Shown here in pieces: positions 58,050-60,000 of a stretch of DNA of 60,000 nt. Each line of letters opens with the position of its first letter. Within the stretch, counting starts at the first letter, position 1. Under the pieces are notes generated by a model. That model had not been told where the DNA came from, searched no databases, and saw only the letters and a program-made list of their open reading frames with translations. The stretch lies in the NCBI GenBank assembly GCA_015680685.1, contig MNCI01003767.1, positions 502,202 through 562,201 on the forward strand, given 5' to 3'. Made by a program: the position numbers and the translations under genes. Source of the stretch: Gnetum montanum (lineage: Eukaryota; Streptophyta; Gnetopsida; Gnetales; Gnetaceae).

Positions 58050-60000
58050 ATGTCCTCTTCTCATAGGAGTGCTTTTCCACCCAAGGCTGATAATGTTTGT
58101 TTGACAAAGCCTCAACAATACTAAATCATATATACTCACCCTAATGAGTATGTGCCAAACTTCACCTTCATCCTACACCAAGATGAACAGCTGTAGTGGT
58201 GACATGGAGGGCAACATTGTGTTGTCACTTGATTATGCTACTCCTCTAATGCTCTATTAAATGCTTGCATGATGTGGTCTTCAAGATTACCATGGGGAGT
58301 ATATTGTGGAAGATGTTGATGCTAGGGATTATCATCCCACTGAAGCACAATGCTTGCGAGATCAGTAGTTGGAATAATGCTATGAGTTTTCGAAGGGAAA
58401 AGGGCTTAACAATCCTCCATTCTTGTTGTACCAACAAGCTAATAGAGAATCCTTCTTTGGGGATTTTCCATACAATGATGCTCCTCTATTTGACTTTAGC
58501 AATGGAGGTCAAAACTAGAATCTGCATTCCATAGTTCACAATCCTGATTCTGGTAACAAGGGATCTAATGACAAAGAAGAATATGGAGGGGCAAGTCAAG
58601 ACAAGGATGTCGATAAAAATAAATTGTGATCATGGTTGCGATCACTGAAGAGGTAGTAGTAGGGACCATGATTGCACTAGTTCTCCTTCCTCTTCTAGCT
58701 TCGATCGTGGCTGCATAAGGTGAGATCATGATGGTGGTGATTGAAATGAGTGCAATAGTCGATGGGACCAAAATAATCAAGGGGAATTTCAAGATAGAAA
58801 AGATCAAGGGCATAAACATTCAAGAGAGGCACATTACCATGAATGAACAGGTAGTAGAGGGCATCGTAGACACCATGATCAAGGCCTCGATGAGCCTCTA
58901 TTTGCTACCAAAGTATGCTTAACATTGCAGAGGCAGTCAGAATTTCAACAAGGCATGTGAAAGATAGTCGAATCAAACAATTAGACATGAACAATATTCC
59001 TCAATTTGAGGGAGGATAAAAATTTGATCTGTAAAATCATCTTTAAGATTTCCAAGATGCATGTGTCTTGTAGAACATAGAGAACTAGTGGTAGAAATTG
59101 AAGTTGTTCCCAAGGACACTTATCAAAAAAGTAGAAAACTAGTACCTATCCTTAGAGTTGGAATGTATCAGACAATGGAGTACCATGCTTAAGTTGTTCA
59201 ATGATAAGTATTACATGTACCCTAGGGTGTCCAACTTAAGGAAGCAAATTCAAGGGTGGAAATAAGGAACACATGAACCCTTGGATGCTACCGTTGGCCG
59301 ATACTATGCCTTGATACACAAATGCCCTAGCCATGGTTATTCTCAATTGGCTCAGCTTCACCACATTATAGACAAGTTTCATAATGAAATGAGGAAAACC
59401 CTTGGTGTCTATGCCCAAGGGTGATTGTTAGAACTAACTACTCATCAAGTACAAAGGTTAATAGAGTAGGTTGCCAAAGAGGAAGATGAACTAAGAAAAA
59501 GAGAAAGTGTAGAGGAGTACAACCGTGATCCTTCCATCTGCAAAAGGGAGGTTTGATTTTGTGACAGTGAAGACGAATCCATATTTGATGAGGGGATGCA
59601 TAAGAAAACCTTGCCGCTTCAACAATTCTAATTTGAACTTATGGCCAAGGTTGATCAGTTAAGGAACTTGATGGATAATAGATTCCAAGCTATTCTCAAA
59701 ATTGCTGAAGAGTCCAAAGAACAAAGTAGTGAGTGTGAGCGTAGGAGGCACAAAGAAGCTGAACATGCATATTACAAAGGTAAAGGCAAATTTGCTATAA
59801 TAAAAAAGGTTTTGGACAATGAATCATATGATGATTGTGGATGTGATGTTTGCTAGTATGAACGTCCTAAGGGATGTTGCCCCATTGTGTCACATCTTCA
59901 GGAGTTTGGAGTGTATTCCTTACATCCATGACTTACACAAAGGCAAACATCTAGGTTGCCTTATCCTCAAGGTAATCTCAGGCAATTCTACTAGTAACAA
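58050..60000 (+). pseudogene. Element 4 gag, broken and truncated by window end
   Basis: Starts MSSSHRSAFPP. Recognisable: THPNEYVPNFTFILHQDEQL, a Ser-run and Arg/Asp/His-rich stretch (58620-58860), capsid-like pieces (STMLKLFNDKYY, HKCPSHGYSQ, KTLGVYAQG; 59170-59420), an open coiled segment (59641-59856) and the knuckle CDVC-stop-YERPKGCC (about 59840). Many stops. Downstream parts are outside the window. Confidence 0.68.

Larger units (their letters stand above)
57051..60000 (+). mobile_element. Element 4: 5' part of a gypsy element, cut by the window end
   Basis: LTR 57051-57888 (start approximate), primer-binding site 57890-57907 and gag from 58050 onward, same family as elements 1-3. 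The rest lies beyond the window. Confidence 0.72.

Noticed and set aside
1-60000. CRISPR arrays, bacterial operons, rRNA and tRNA genes
   Set aside because: No regularly spaced identical repeats with unique spacers, no ribosome-binding-site/operon structure, and no cloverleaf with A/B boxes noticed. The tRNA-like words are primer-binding sites of retrotransposons.

Overview
The window looks like repeat-rich chromosomal DNA of a seed plant, most probably a gymnosperm (conifer-like). I base this on large, heavily decayed LTR retrotransposons nested in one another and on one intron-containing plant photoreceptor gene whose 5.6-kb intron is full of old LINE debris. There is no prokaryotic or organellar signal. 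The species cannot be named from the sequence alone.

Left 35 kb: a nest of Ty3/gypsy elements of the Athila/Tat type (tRNA-Asp-type primer-binding site, gag-PR-RT-RH-INT order, extra 3' ORF, G-rich polypurine tract). The host is element 0, minus strand, 817..35274, with near-identical flanks ttatt/ttatc. Two plus-strand elements split it. Element 1 (6195..13294) has a perfect 5-bp target duplication CATGG. Element 2 (21236..34328) sits in the untranslated leader of element 0, between its primer-binding site and gag. A further LTR-like insertion, probably copia type, lies at about 13.5-14.7 kb. Without the nested elements, element 0 is about 14.3 kb; element 2 is 13.1 kb. Both carry gag, pol, an internal promoter-like block and a 3' ORF. 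Element 1 has kept only gag-type sequence.

Middle (37.3-45.1 kb): the only host gene I can support, a seven-exon minus-strand PAS/LOV protein (PLP, twin-LOV type). I could join the exons with consistent phases into 428 codons. The first PAS domain has Ala where a LOV domain has its flavin-binding Cys; the second keeps the Cys. Intron 3 holds several LINE 3'-end fragments and a threefold tandem repeat, all antisense to the gene.

Right 12 kb: a minisatellite (47.5 kb), then element 3 (48378..55410), a gag-PR element that lacks RT, RNase H and integrase and has the most similar LTR pair of the window. Its 3' LTR is cut off at a single N (55411), where unrelated sequence begins, so contiguity is doubtful there. 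A degenerate repeat block, a minus-strand retropepsin fragment and the 5' part of element 4 (57051 to the window end) follow.

The retroelement lineage is the main candidate for something undescribed. Its copies share (i) a fixed-spacing six-cysteine module between protease and reverse transcriptase, (ii) an SR/RD-like charged domain in Gag, (iii) a compact zinc-knuckle variant, (iv) palindromic word arrays upstream of the LTR TATA box that reappear in an internal promoter-like block, and (v) a 3' ORF with a basic start and coiled coil that begins exactly at a splice-acceptor-like GATTACAG|ATGGC. None of the elements looks coding-competent. All motif counts and comparisons were made by eye.
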